A stretch of DNA of 64,000 nt from CAYMWF01 sp964394085 [NCBI: uncultured Gemmatimonadota bacterium] (GCA_964394085.1 CAYMWF010000026.1:8412-72411), one strand, 5' to 3'; positions 17,220 through 25,962 are shown, numbered from the stretch's first letter. Made by a program: numbers and translations. The notes: a model not told the origin generated them from the sequence alone.

Positions 17220-19117
17220 GTCGCCTATACGGCTACACCGGCAGGTATCTTCGCGTCGATCTCGACAGCGGCTCGATCACGACCGCGGAGCTCGACCCCG
17301 CCTTCGCCGCCTCCTGGCTCGGCGGCAACGGGTTCGGCGCCAGGATTCTCTGGGACGAAGTGGACGAATCCGTCGCTCCCGCCGATCCGTCGAACAGGTT
17401 CATCATCGCCACGGGCCCCCTGAGCGGCACCCTCTGGCCCTCCTCGGGGCGGGTGGAGTTCATCGCCAAGTCGCCCCTCACCGGCATCTACGGCGACTGC
17501 AACGCGGGCGGCTTCTTCGGTCCGGAGCTGAAATTCGCGGGATACGACATGATCGTGGTGGAGGGCCGGTCGGCCCAGCCGGTGTATCTTAACATCAGGG
17601 ACGGGGCGGCGGAGCTCAGGGACGCGTCGCCTCTCTGGGGACGCGACACTTTTGAGACCGAATCGGCCATACGGGACGAGCTCGGGGATTTTGAAACTCA
17701 GGTGGCGTGCATCGGCCCGGCCGGTGAGAACGGGGTGGCTTTCGCGGCCGTCCAGGTGAGTTTCAACAGGACCGGCGCGAGGTCGGGCCTGGGCGCCGTA
17801 ATGGGCGCAAAGAACCTGAAAGCGGTGGCGGTGCGGGGGACGGGACGCGTGGAGGTGGCGGAGCCGGATGCGTTTATGGATGCGTCATCCCGCGCCTACC
17901 ACAAGATTCTGTCGAACGAATTCACTCCGGGCGAAAAACAGTACGGCACTCCGCAGCTCGTGAGCCTCATGAACGTGATCGGCCGCTTCCCCACCAACAA
18001 CATGCAGCAGGGGCACTTCGACCGGGTCGAGAACATCTGCGCTGAACGCCTCGAAGAGCTGCATTTCGTCAAGCACCTGGCCTGCTTCAACTGCCCGATA
18101 GGCTGCGACAAGCTCTACCGGGTCGACGGCGGCGAGTTCGCCGGCGAATGGACCACCAGCCTCGAGTACGAAACCCTCTCCAGCCTCGGATCCAGGTGCG
18201 GAAACGACAACCTCGAATCGATCATCGCCATGGACCGGATCTGCAACGCCCTCGGCATGGACACCATCTCGGCCGGCGGCACCATCAGCTTCGCCATGGA
18301 GCTTTTCGAAAAAGGGATCATCACCGTCAAGGATACGGACGGCCTCGATCTCGCCTGGGGCGGCTACAAGTCGATAATCGAGCTACTCCGGCGGATCGCC
18401 CGCCGGGAAGGCTTCGGCGACCTGCTCGCCCGCGGCAGCCTGGAGGCGGCCCGCGCCATCGGCGACGCGGCTCTTCCCTACGTGATGCACGTCAAGGGCC
18501 AGGAGATACCCGCCCAGGACGGACGGGCCCAGCAGTCGATGGGGCTCGCCCACGCCGTTTCGAGCCGGGGCGCCGATCACCTGAAAGGCTTCCCGACCAT
18601 CGACGAAACCGGCTACCCATCCGAGGCCGTCAGGCGATACGGCAAGGAGTATCTGCCCGAAATCATCGACGGAACCGAGGCGACCCACAAACCGATGGTG
18701 GTCAAGGACGGCGAGGAGTTCTGCGCCGTGGTCGACTCCACCGGCATATGCAAGTTCGGCACCCTCTTCCCTCCCGCGATCTACTGGGAGGACGTGGCGG
18801 AAGGTATCCGCCTCGCCACCGGCTTCGATACCGACGTTGAGATCCTCAAACGCATCGGCGAACGGATAAACAACCTGCAGCGATGCTACAACAACCGCCA
18901 CGGCATCACCCGGGCGGACGACACCATCCCCCGGCGCCTGCTCGAGGAGCCCTCTCCATCCGGCAACGCGAAGGGGCACGTGGTCTACCTCGACAGGATG
19001 CTCGAAGAATACTACGAGCTCCGCGACTGGAACCGGGAAACCGGCAGGCCTTCGCCCGAAAAACTGAAAGAGCTCGATCTCGGATTCGTGCTCGAAAACC
19101 CGTTCTTCGCGAAATGA
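17216..19117 (+). CDS. aor: tungsten aldehyde:ferredoxin oxidoreductase, catalytic subunit
   Basis: A 633-aa AOR-family protein, normal length. Visible family features are L-Y-G-Y-T-G-R-Y-L-R-V-D-L, W-L-G-G-N-G-F-G-A-R-I-L, the pterin-contact region G-P-L-S-G-T, G-P-A-G-E-N-G-V, S-G-L-G-A-V-M-G-A-K-N-L-K-A-V, the C-F-N-C-P-I-G-C cluster-binding segment, D-T-I-S-A-G-G-T-I and G-I-C-K-F-G. It oxidises aldehydes to acids, or the reverse with strong reductant, using a W-bis-pterin and one [4Fe-4S] cluster in the cytoplasm. It overlaps the genes before and after by ATGA junctions, so all three should be made in equal amounts. Confidence 0.93.
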   Translation: MSRLYGYTGRYLRVDLDSGSITTAELDPAFAASWLGGNGFGARILWDEVDESVAPADPSNRFIIATGPLSGTLWPSSGRVEFIAKSPLTGIYGDCNAGGFFGPELKFAGYDMIVVEGRSAQPVYLNIRDGAAELRDASPLWGRDTFETESAIRDELGDFETQVACIGPAGENGVAFAAVQVSFNRTGARSGLGAVMGAKNLKAVAVRGTGRVEVAEPDAFMDASSRAYHKILSNEFTPGEKQYGTPQLVSLMNVIGRFPTNNMQQGHFDRVENICAERLEELHFVKHLACFNCPIGCDKLYRVDGGEFAGEWTTSLEYETLSSLGSRCGNDNLESIIAMDRICNALGMDTISAGGTISFAMELFEKGIITVKDTDGLDLAWGGYKSIIELLRRIARREGFGDLLARGSLEAARAIGDAALPYVMHVKGQEIPAQDGRAQQSMGLAHAVSSRGADHLKGFPTIDETGYPSEAVRRYGKEYLPEIIDGTEATHKPMVVKDGEEFCAVVDSTGICKFGTLFPPAIYWEDVAEGIRLATGFDTDVEILKRIGERINNLQRCYNNRHGITRADDTIPRRLLEEPSPSGNAKGHVVYLDRMLEEYYELRDWNRETGRPSPEKLKELDLGFVLENPFFAK

Positions 19118-20529
19118 ACAGAAGGTATCTCATTATAGGCGCCAGCGCCGCCGGCGTCGCGGCCGCGGAATCGATCCGGCGCGAGGATCCGCACGGAGCG
19201 ATAACCGTATGCACCGAGGAGCCCTGGGAGCCTTACTCCCGGATACTCACGACCCACCTGATCGGCGGCCTGGTCGACCGGGACGGCATGCGCTTCAGGC
19301 CGGAAGGATGGGCGGCTGAGTACGGCGTCGACTTCAGGGCCGGGTGCCGTGTCGCTTTCGTGGACCCGGTCGCCGGCGTCGCGATGTCATCCGCAGGGGA
19401 GACGCTCGAGTTCGACAGGCTTCTCGTCGCATCCGGAGCGTCGGCCAAGAAGCCGCGGATTCCGGGCGCTTCGCTCCCCGGCGTATTCGTGGTGAGGGAG
19501 CTATCCGACGCCGAAGGCATCATCGAGCGGCTCGACCGGCTCGAAGACGATTCAAAAAGCAAGGAGAAGAGCGAAGGCGGTAAAGAGGATAAAACGGACG
19601 GGAGCACAGAGACGCAGACGGACGAAGGCTCCGCACCCGCAGGGAAAAGGAAAAGAGAGTCGAAGCGCCCCGGGGTGGTTTTTTCGGGCGGAGGCCTGGT
19701 AACCTGCAAAACCGCCGACGCTCTCCTCCGCCGCGATGTCGATATCACCATAGTGATCTCTTCGAAGAGGCTTCTCAGCCAGATGCTCGACGCCGAAGGC
19801 GCCGCCATCGTCGAAAAAAGGGCCCGGGATCTCGGCGTCGATATTATCTTCGACGCTGCGATCACCCGCGTCAACGGCGAGAGCCGGGTCGAATCGGTGG
19901 ACCTCGACAACGGTGTAAATATCCCCTGCGGTCTTCTCATCGCCGGCAAAGGCGTGAACGCAAGGATGGAGTTTCTCGAGGGAACGGGCGTCGAAACCGA
20001 ATACGGCGTCATCGTGGACGACTTCCTGGAAACCTCGGTTTCCGGGATCTTCGCGGCCGGCGACGCCGCCCAGGTCTACGATGCGCTCAGGGGAGAAACG
20101 TGGACCAACGCCGTCTGGCCCCTGGCCGTGGAACAGGGGAGGGTCGCGGGCATGAACATGGTGCGGGGCCGGGTCGAAAAATACGACGGCTCGGTGAGCG
20201 TCAACACCGGGGATTTTTTCGGCATCCCCGCGGTATCGGTCGGCCTCTGCGACGACCGCCCGCCGGATGTTTCGAAAAAACAGGTGTTCGACAGGCCGCC
20301 CGGCGTGTACCGCGTCTTCTATGTCAGGGATAACAGGCTGATCGGCTACCAGTGCGTCGGCAGCGTGGAGGGCGCCGGCTTTTTCTACCATTTGATCCGG
20401 TCCGGAGCTTCCGTAAACGACCGCTTCCTCGCCGAAGCCACCGTCAGGCGCCTTAGGGGCGCCGCTCGGCTCCGTTATCCCGAAGCGCTCTCCGACTTTC
20501 CGGGGCGCCGCCCGTCCGCAGGAAAATGA
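19114..20529 (+). CDS. FAD/NAD(P)-dependent oxidoreductase subunit (AorC-like)
   Basis: ATG 19114 overlaps the AOR stop; a longer frame upstream is a shadow. The 471-aa protein has an N-terminal FAD-binding Rossmann motif (L-I-I-G-A-S-A-A-G-V-A-A-A-E), G-A-S-A-K-K-P-R-I-P-G, a second dinucleotide motif (V-V-F-S-G-G-G-L-V-T) and F-A-A-G-D-A-A-Q-V-Y. Between the two domains sits an unusual ~45-residue hydrophilic insert, residues ~146-190, made almost only of K, E, D, S, G and T. The protein resembles nitrite-reductase-type or rubredoxin reductases. By its position it should be the NAD-linked subunit of the AOR complex. Confidence 0.87.
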   Translation: MNRRYLIIGASAAGVAAAESIRREDPHGAITVCTEEPWEPYSRILTTHLIGGLVDRDGMRFRPEGWAAEYGVDFRAGCRVAFVDPVAGVAMSSAGETLEFDRLLVASGASAKKPRIPGASLPGVFVVRELSDAEGIIERLDRLEDDSKSKEKSEGGKEDKTDGSTETQTDEGSAPAGKRKRESKRPGVVFSGGGLVTCKTADALLRRDVDITIVISSKRLLSQMLDAEGAAIVEKRARDLGVDIIFDAAITRVNGESRVESVDLDNGVNIPCGLLIAGKGVNARMEFLEGTGVETEYGVIVDDFLETSVSGIFAAGDAAQVYDALRGETWTNAVWPLAVEQGRVAGMNMVRGRVEKYDGSVSVNTGDFFGIPAVSVGLCDDRPPDVSKKQVFDRPPGVYRVFYVRDNRLIGYQCVGSVEGAGFFYHLIRSGASVNDRFLAEATVRRLRGAARLRYPEALSDFPGRRPSAGK

Positions 20530-20597
20530 CGCGGCCATGACGCGGCAGCGGCAATCAATGTGATAGAACCGTATTTCGTCCAGGGGGGAGAAATAAA

Positions 20598-21836
20598 ATG
20601 GACATGCTGGTTAAAAACGCGAGACTTCGCAACACGGAAGGTCTTCGTGATATCGAAGTCGACAACGGAGTCATCACGGCCATCGAAGAAAAGTCGGGGA
20701 AAATCGCGGACAGAATAATCGACGCGAACGGACGGCTCGTCTCCCCCACCTTCATCGACCCGCACGTTCACCTCGACAAGGCGCTGATCAGCGAAGTGGT
20801 CAGGCCCAACGTAACGGGCACCCTCACCGAGGCGATCGAGATAATCTGGGAAAAGAAACGGAACTACTCGGTCGACGACATCAGGGAGAGGGCCGTGCGG
20901 GTAGCGGAATGGGCCGCGTCGAACGGCACCACGATCCTCCGTTCCCACGTGGACGTCGACACCATCGGCGGCCTCACCCCTCTCGAAGGCGTTCTCGCCG
21001 CCCGGGAAGAAACCCTCGACATCGTAGACATCCAGATCGTGGCCTTCCCGCAGGAGGGCATCCTGCAGGACGCCGGAACCGAAGAGATGATGAGGATCGC
21101 CATGAAGGCCGGGGCCGACGTGGTGGGCGGAATGCCCTACAACGAACTCGTTCCCGAGGACGGCCGCCGGCATATAGACATCTGTTTCGAAATCGCCCGC
21201 GAGTTCGACGCCGACATCGACATGCACGTGGACGAGACGGACGACCCTTCCGCCCGGACCCTCGAATACCTGGCCGCGAAAACGATCCGCGAAGGATACC
21301 AGGGGAGGGTCACGGCGGGCCACACCTGCGCCCTGGCCGCTTACGGCGACAGCTACGCCGTGAAGGTCATCGGCCTGGTCAAGGAAGCCGGCATCAACAT
21401 GATAACCAATCCCGCCACGAACCTGATGCTCCAGGGACGCCTCGACAAGCAGCCGAAAAGGCGCGGCATAACGCGCGTCAAAGAGCTCATGGATGCCGGG
21501 GTCAACGTCTGCTACGGCCAGGACTGTCTGAAGGATACTTTTTATCCGACCTTCGGCAGGGCCGACCTGCTCGAAGTAGGCCTGATAACGGCCCACGCAG
21601 CCCAGCTCAGCATGCCCGGCGAGATCGAGCGGCTCTTCGATATGCCCACGGTCAACGCCGCGAGGCTTCTCCGCTTGAAGGATTACGGGATCGAACCGGG
21701 CGCCGCCGCCAGCTTCACCATCATCGACGCCGAAACGGTCCAGGAAGCTTTCAGGACCCAGCCCGACCGAATCGTCATCCGCAACGGCCGCGTCATCGCT
21801 GAAACCGTCACCGCCCGGAAGCTCTTCAGAGACTGA
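20598..21836 (+). CDS. cytosine-deaminase-like amidohydrolase
   Basis: The start is ATG 20598 after GGGGGAGA. The 412-aa metal-dependent amidohydrolase has the family residues: F-I-D-P-H-V-H-L-D-K-A, H-V-D-V-D-T, H-V-D-E-T-D-D-P, A-G-H-T-C-A-L and C-Y-G-Q-D-C. The H-V-D-E-T-D-D and G-H-T-x-A-L motifs place it in the CodA/cytosine deaminase branch. The true substrate may be another N-heterocycle or a hydantoin-like ring. It follows the AOR operon by 68 bp on the same strand and may be cotranscribed, though no functional link is obvious. Confidence 0.85.
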   Translation: MDMLVKNARLRNTEGLRDIEVDNGVITAIEEKSGKIADRIIDANGRLVSPTFIDPHVHLDKALISEVVRPNVTGTLTEAIEIIWEKKRNYSVDDIRERAVRVAEWAASNGTTILRSHVDVDTIGGLTPLEGVLAAREETLDIVDIQIVAFPQEGILQDAGTEEMMRIAMKAGADVVGGMPYNELVPEDGRRHIDICFEIAREFDADIDMHVDETDDPSARTLEYLAAKTIREGYQGRVTAGHTCALAAYGDSYAVKVIGLVKEAGINMITNPATNLMLQGRLDKQPKRRGITRVKELMDAGVNVCYGQDCLKDTFYPTFGRADLLEVGLITAHAAQLSMPGEIERLFDMPTVNAARLLRLKDYGIEPGAAASFTIIDAETVQEAFRTQPDRIVIRNGRVIAETVTARKLFRD

Positions 21837-21852
21837 TCAGAACGCCGCGACA

Positions 21853-21961
21853 CCGCGGGAACAATCGACTCTCCGATTTATCGATTCCCGGTAACCATCC
21901 GACCCGGATTGCTACCGGCCAGCAAACCACCGATAGAAATCGCCCGGAGATTGTTCCGCGG
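21853..21961. repeat. 109-bp imperfect inverted repeat between convergent genes
   Basis: The outer arms GGAACAATC (21858-21866) and GATTGTTCC (21949-21957), with CCGCGG on both outer sides, enclose further pairs: CGATTT with AAATCG, and CCGGTA with TACCGG. The whole block can fold back on itself with bulges. It lies between two convergent genes, so a bidirectional terminator or a small palindromic repeat are both possible. Nothing else is visible in 21837-22035. Confidence 0.5.
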
Positions 21962-22035
21962 GGCGACTGAAATTCTCAATAATATCAGAAGTTGCTTATC
22001 AGAATAACTCGACGCCTCATCCGTGAAGCTGATCG

Positions 22036-23433
22036 TTATCTTCGCGGCCGGCGCTCGAGCCGCGGTTCGAGCAGTTTCAGTTCGGCCCTGTGGGTTTCGT
22101 TGGGGCCGAGCCTGAAGTAGATCCAGGCCGTATCATCCAGGAATACGATTTCGGGCCCGTCGTACCCGAAGCCGGAACCGGTGCGGGGGAGAACCGGGTT
22201 GGCCGAATATTTCCGCCAGTTCAGCAGGTCGTTCGAACGGGCCATCCCGGTGCTCCAGCTCGCCGAAGAGAAGGGCCATGCGGTGCTCCCCTCGTATGCC
22301 ATGTAGTACACGCCGTCCTGCTTCACAATCGACCTCCAGCCCGCGGTTCCCTCCTCCCACGATCCGGCCGGACCCGCCGGAATTATCGGATTTCTCCAGT
22401 ACTTGTTCATGTTCAGGAGATCGGTCCCGGTAGCGACTCCGATCTGGACCCGGTTTCCGTCGAATCCGTGATAGAAGAGATACCACAGATCCCCCTCTTT
22501 CCAGAGAGAAGGGGTGCCGATGTTGACACTCTCCCAGCCTCCGCCGTGCACAAGGATCGGGTTGTCGGGGTGCTTGACGAAGCTGACGCCGTCGGTGGAT
22601 GTCGCCAGGCCGATATCCCCGGGGCTGCCGTTGGCCCCCTCGTAAACGAGGAAGAAGACTCCGTCATCCAGCCAGATGCCCGGAAAGCTTGCGAGCCTGT
22701 GATCCCACCACGGCGACTGCCCCTGGCTGACGGCAACCTTGTCCTCTTTGATGTAGGCGACATCGAACCAGTACGTCCTGAACTCGAGCATGTGCCCCGC
22801 CGCCGACGTGAAGTCGATGTTGAAAACCTGGTATTCGAAAACACCTTCGAACTCCCTCCGCCTGACCGTCCTTTCGGCCAGCACCGCGCCCGAAGTGGCG
22901 TCATAAACATCGAGATTCACTACGGGCAGGTCGTCCGCGCTGTTGTTATCGATCATCAGAACGAATGACGCGGTATTATCGCCCCGCGGGATCCCCGTGG
23001 TATAGGGCCCGTAGCAGAGGTAACCGGCGTCGTCGTCTCCCGTGACGGCCGACCAGCCGTCGCCGTCCAGCCTGCCGATGGCGTGGGAGAGGTCGGTTTC
23101 AGCCTCGAAAACCCATTGCCACGCGCCGCCGATATCGAGAACGATGCCCCTGTCCTCGAACTCGAGCCCGTCGGTCGAAACCGCAAGTCCCACCGTCGAC
23201 TTCCATTCGCCGGCCGCCCGGTAATTGTTGATGTAGTAGGCCCACAGCTCATCGCCCATCCGGAGAGTCGAGATGAAATGCATGGCGAAATCGGCGCCGG
23301 GAGGCGGATTCTCGTCATCCACCCTGAACACCGCCCTGCCGGTGAAAAGATCCGAAAACCTGGCCGGCTCCGGCGAAACGGGCGACACCGTCAACACCAG
23401 AAGCAGGACGCAGAAAATAGTTTTCGCAAACAT
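22036..23433 (-). CDS. secreted five-bladed beta-propeller, glycosidase-like
   Basis: AGAGG precedes ATG 23433. A signal peptide (I-F-C-V-L-L-L-V-L-T-V-S-P) leads a 465-aa protein with repeated propeller strands: M-G-D-E-L-W-A-Y-Y-I, V-G-L-A-V-S-T-D-G, F-F-L-V-Y-E-G, I-G-L-A-T-S-T-D-G, D-L-W-Y-L-F-Y-H-G-F and G-V-Y-Y-M-A-Y-E-G. These are the blade motifs of GH43/GH32/GH130-like folds. A beta-sandwich insertion (residues ~150-240) interrupts the propeller after the second blade. Clear catalytic acids cannot be assigned by eye. It is exported and probably binds or cleaves glycans. Confidence 0.7.
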   Translation of the reverse strand: MFAKTIFCVLLLVLTVSPVSPEPARFSDLFTGRAVFRVDDENPPPGADFAMHFISTLRMGDELWAYYINNYRAAGEWKSTVGLAVSTDGLEFEDRGIVLDIGGAWQWVFEAETDLSHAIGRLDGDGWSAVTGDDDAGYLCYGPYTTGIPRGDNTASFVLMIDNNSADDLPVVNLDVYDATSGAVLAERTVRRREFEGVFEYQVFNIDFTSAAGHMLEFRTYWFDVAYIKEDKVAVSQGQSPWWDHRLASFPGIWLDDGVFFLVYEGANGSPGDIGLATSTDGVSFVKHPDNPILVHGGGWESVNIGTPSLWKEGDLWYLFYHGFDGNRVQIGVATGTDLLNMNKYWRNPIIPAGPAGSWEEGTAGWRSIVKQDGVYYMAYEGSTAWPFSSASWSTGMARSNDLLNWRKYSANPVLPRTGSGFGYDGPEIVFLDDTAWIYFRLGPNETHRAELKLLEPRLERRPRR

Positions 23434-23903
23434 TCAAACCTCTTTCGACAACCATGTACATTGTAATCCTCGACCGCACCGGATACAAGCAGGAGGGGAT
23501 CCCGAATCCGGCTCAGACAGCAGGGAAGCTCCGGAGCCGACTGCAGCCGCATGGAATCACCGATCCGGATCAGGCAGCAGGGAAGTCCCGGAGCGTCGCC
23601 TTCCGCGGGTTCTTTCCCGACCGTAACTTCATTATTTCATTGCCGTTACAAAACGGCGTTTTTCTCCACGTGGAGAAAGTTCAACTTTTGAACAGTTCGG
23701 GAAATGATGGTTATGGGATCGCGCTCCGTTGTTTGCGGTTGTCCTTTACATTTCTGCCGGCACCATCGGATTTTCACGGATGCTGGCTCTATCTTCCAGG
23801 GAGTTTTCTGCCGGTGCCGCGGTCGAACCGGCTGCGAAATGGTAAAACCGGCCCGCTCAGCCGGTCCCCAGTCGTCGCTCCAGACTTCCGGCATCGTTTA
23901 TTG
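23434..23903. other. 470-bp non-coding region with repeats and a palindrome
   Basis: No supported gene. A short imperfect direct repeat (CAGCAGGGAAG followed by CCGGAG) occurs at about 23519 and 23575. The palindrome at 23661-23678 is described separately. The rest shows no codon-like structure. Confidence 0.5.
23661..23678. promoter_or_regulatory. perfect 18-bp palindrome TTTCTCCACGTGGAGAAA
   Basis: The sequence is self-complementary over 18 bases and shares the CACGTG centre and pyrimidine-rich left arm with the palindromes at 4601 and 24977, but has different flanks. It lies in intergenic DNA, so it may be a related class of site. Confidence 0.5.
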
Positions 23904-23988
23904 TTCTAACCGGACGCGAGCCTTCCGGTATTTTTCTAGCCGGACGCGACCCTTCCGGTATTTTTCTAGCCGGACGCGAGCCTTCCGG
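23904..23988. repeat. 30-bp tandem repeat covering the terC 3' end
   Basis: Nearly three copies of a 30-bp unit start at 23904, 23934 and 23964. The last copy contains the stop codon and final codons of the TerC gene, so the gene's tail has been duplicated downstream of it. Each unit holds a CCGGA...TCCGG hairpin followed, on the plus strand, by TATTTTTCT, a terminator-like shape pointing antisense to terC. Confidence 0.75.
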
Positions 23989-24691
23989 CCGCTGCCTTCT
24001 TCCTGTTGCGCTCGTATCTCATCTGGAGGATGTCCACCATGAGGGCGAACCCCATCGGCAGGTAGATGTAGGCCTTGGGGACGTGCTTGTGCAATCCTTC
24101 CATGAAGATGGTGACGCCGATGGTGATGAGGAAGGAGAGCGCGAGAATCTTGAGCGACGGGTGGCGAAGGATGAAGTCGCCGATCTGCCCCGCGAACATA
24201 AGGATCACGGCGAAGGATACGAGCACGGCGGATACGATTATCCATACCATGTCGGTCAGGCCGACCGCGGTAATCACCGAGTCGATGGAAAAGACTATGT
24301 CGAGAAGAACGATGGAGGTGATTACGGATGTGAAACTTTTCGTTCCGTCTCCGCCGTTCTCCGCGGCTTCGACCGCCTCGTCCTTCAGCTCCACGGTGTT
24401 GTGAATCTCTTTCACCGCCTTCCACAGGAGGAACAGCCCGCCGGAAATGAGAATCATGTCTCTCACGGAGAGGTTCCAGAAGATCGGCTCCTTGAGATTC
24501 GCCAGGGCGAGCACCACCACGAGCATGACGATCCGGGCGACCAGCGCGAGACCCAGCCCGACGAACCTGGCGGTTTTCCGCCTCTGTGCCGGCAGTCTCT
24601 CCACGAAAATCGCGATCACCAGAACATTATCGACACCCAGGACCAGTTCCAGGCCTATCAGCAGGGCTAAAAGAGCTACAGCATCGGTCAT
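23966..24691 (-). CDS. TerC-family integral membrane protein
   Basis: GGAGG seven bases upstream supports the ATG at 24691 over an upstream TTG. The 241-aa protein has about seven membrane segments and the conserved acidic motifs L-G-V-D-N-V-L in the first helix and F-S-I-D-S-V in the fourth, plus R-K-T-A-R-F-V-G-L-G and I-F-W-N-L. TerC/Alx proteins export metal ions such as Mn2+, often at the site of membrane protein insertion. It is a single gene. Its last codons lie in the 30-bp tandem repeat, so the C-terminal residues may vary between strains. Confidence 0.9.
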   Translation of the reverse strand: MTDAVALLALLIGLELVLGVDNVLVIAIFVERLPAQRRKTARFVGLGLALVARIVMLVVVLALANLKEPIFWNLSVRDMILISGGLFLLWKAVKEIHNTVELKDEAVEAAENGGDGTKSFTSVITSIVLLDIVFSIDSVITAVGLTDMVWIIVSAVLVSFAVILMFAGQIGDFILRHPSLKILALSFLITIGVTIFMEGLHKHVPKAYIYLPMGFALMVDILQMRYERNRKKAAAGRLASG

Positions 24692-25197
24692 ATTCAATCC
24701 TCCACCGCCTGCGGCCCGAACCGTCCGGCCGCCTCGCGGCTCACCTTACTCACCCCCCCGGGGAGTTTCTCCCCGGACGCGAATGCATCCACACCGCCCT
24801 AAATAAAACGAAAACGACAGATCGAAACTACCGACCGGCCACGCCCCGATCAAGATGTTTGTCGAGCGAAGTCTTCACTTTTTCTACTTTCGTAAGAAGG
24901 AGATTTTTGGCTTATCGATATTACATTCTCATATTTCAGTTGCGAGATCGCATCTCTCTCATGACGACCCGGAATTTTTTGTCACGTGACAAAAGCCGGC
25001 CCGTCACTTCCGCTCGAACTCACGATGGCACATTACTCATTGATTTGGGATATTTGAGCGCCGGTGGGGCTGGAATTTCCTGCCCGGAAACGCAAAGTAA
25101 TTATTTTTCGTAATAAACGGCGGTTTTGCGGTACAATATAAGTAAGAAGGCACGGAACCGGCGGCCGGTAAAGCTCCCTGCTGAAAGGAGACACGGT
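24692..25197. other. 506-bp non-coding region
   Basis: No supported gene lies here. It contains the palindrome at 24977-24994 and an AT-rich stretch from 24880. A TACAAT at 25132-25137 could be the -10 box for the lipoprotein gene that follows, but no matching -35 is seen. Confidence 0.5.
24977..24994. promoter_or_regulatory. second copy of palindrome TTTTGTCACGTGACAAAA
   Basis: Identical over all 18 bases to the palindrome at 4601-4618, with two further T residues shared on the left. It is intergenic, about 200 bp upstream of the lipoprotein gene at 25198 and about 290 bp upstream of terC on the other strand. Confidence 0.6.
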
Positions 25198-25764
25198 ATG
25201 TTACGCAGATGGTTATTAATTGTTGCTGTTTTCTCACTGGCGGCGGCTGGATGCGATCGGGCACCGGTTTCGCCCGGAGAGGCGGGTGATTTTCTGGATT
25301 TTTCGATGGAGGTCAACTCCACTCTGAGGATGGAAGCCGTGGACAGAGACAGGATGCTCGTTCCCTCGGGCGGAGAGGGCATGGACGGCGTGGAGATATA
25401 TGATTGCTGGCTCGCCGACGGCGGCGGATGGGTCTGGTACACGCCCGAAGAATACGAGTTCAACAGCGGGGATACGATCGAAACGGTAGTATTCTTCACT
25501 CACGACGAGATCTGTAACATAAAGAGGACCGACGCATTTTATAAATGCGGAGAAACGAACTGGCGCAATTTCCTCATGACGAACGTTCTGGATTTCGGGA
25601 CGATGGTTCCTCCTCCCCCCGGATACGGGTGGATAACGGGAATCGGCTACATCGCGCCTTCTTTCAGCGACACCTTCTGCCTGGGCTGGACGTCGAAAGT
25701 CGACTGCAACGATTCCTGGGATTTCTGCTTCTGGCCGCCTGTAGAATTCTATATTTACCCGTGA
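25198..25764 (+). CDS. putative lipoprotein of unknown function
   Basis: GAAAGGAG sits ahead of ATG 25198. The 188-aa product has a lipoprotein signal (M-L-R-R-W-L-L-I-V-A-V-F-S, lipobox A-A-A-G-C). The mature part contains six scattered cysteines (D-C-W-L, E-I-C-N-I, Y-K-C-G-E, T-F-C-L-G, V-D-C-N, F-C-F-W), suggesting disulfides, and many aromatic residues. I recognise no family. It stands alone between non-coding repeats. Confidence 0.75.
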   Translation: MLRRWLLIVAVFSLAAAGCDRAPVSPGEAGDFLDFSMEVNSTLRMEAVDRDRMLVPSGGEGMDGVEIYDCWLADGGGWVWYTPEEYEFNSGDTIETVVFFTHDEICNIKRTDAFYKCGETNWRNFLMTNVLDFGTMVPPPPGYGWITGIGYIAPSFSDTFCLGWTSKVDCNDSWDFCFWPPVEFYIYP

Positions 25765-25780
25765 TGAAACACTGGGAGAA

Positions 25781-25908
25781 AGGGAATCGCCGGGGAAGAA
25801 AGGAATCACCAGGAAGAAAGGAATCGCCGGGAAGAAAGGAATCACCAGGAAGAAAGGAATCGCCGGGAAGAAAGGAATCACCGGGATAACAGGAATCGCC
25901 CGGGGAGG
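25781..25908. repeat. 18-bp tandem repeat array (about seven units)
   Basis: Units of the form AGGAATCRCCRGGAAGAA alternate between two versions (ATCACCAGG and ATCGCCGGG), so the true period may be 36 bp. The array follows the lipoprotein stop codon directly. The units are contiguous with no spacers. Confidence 0.85.
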
Positions 25909-25962
25909 ATGATCCTCCGGGCGCGGCTGTGTCGAGGGCCTGTTGAAAAAGCTGCTCCGAAC

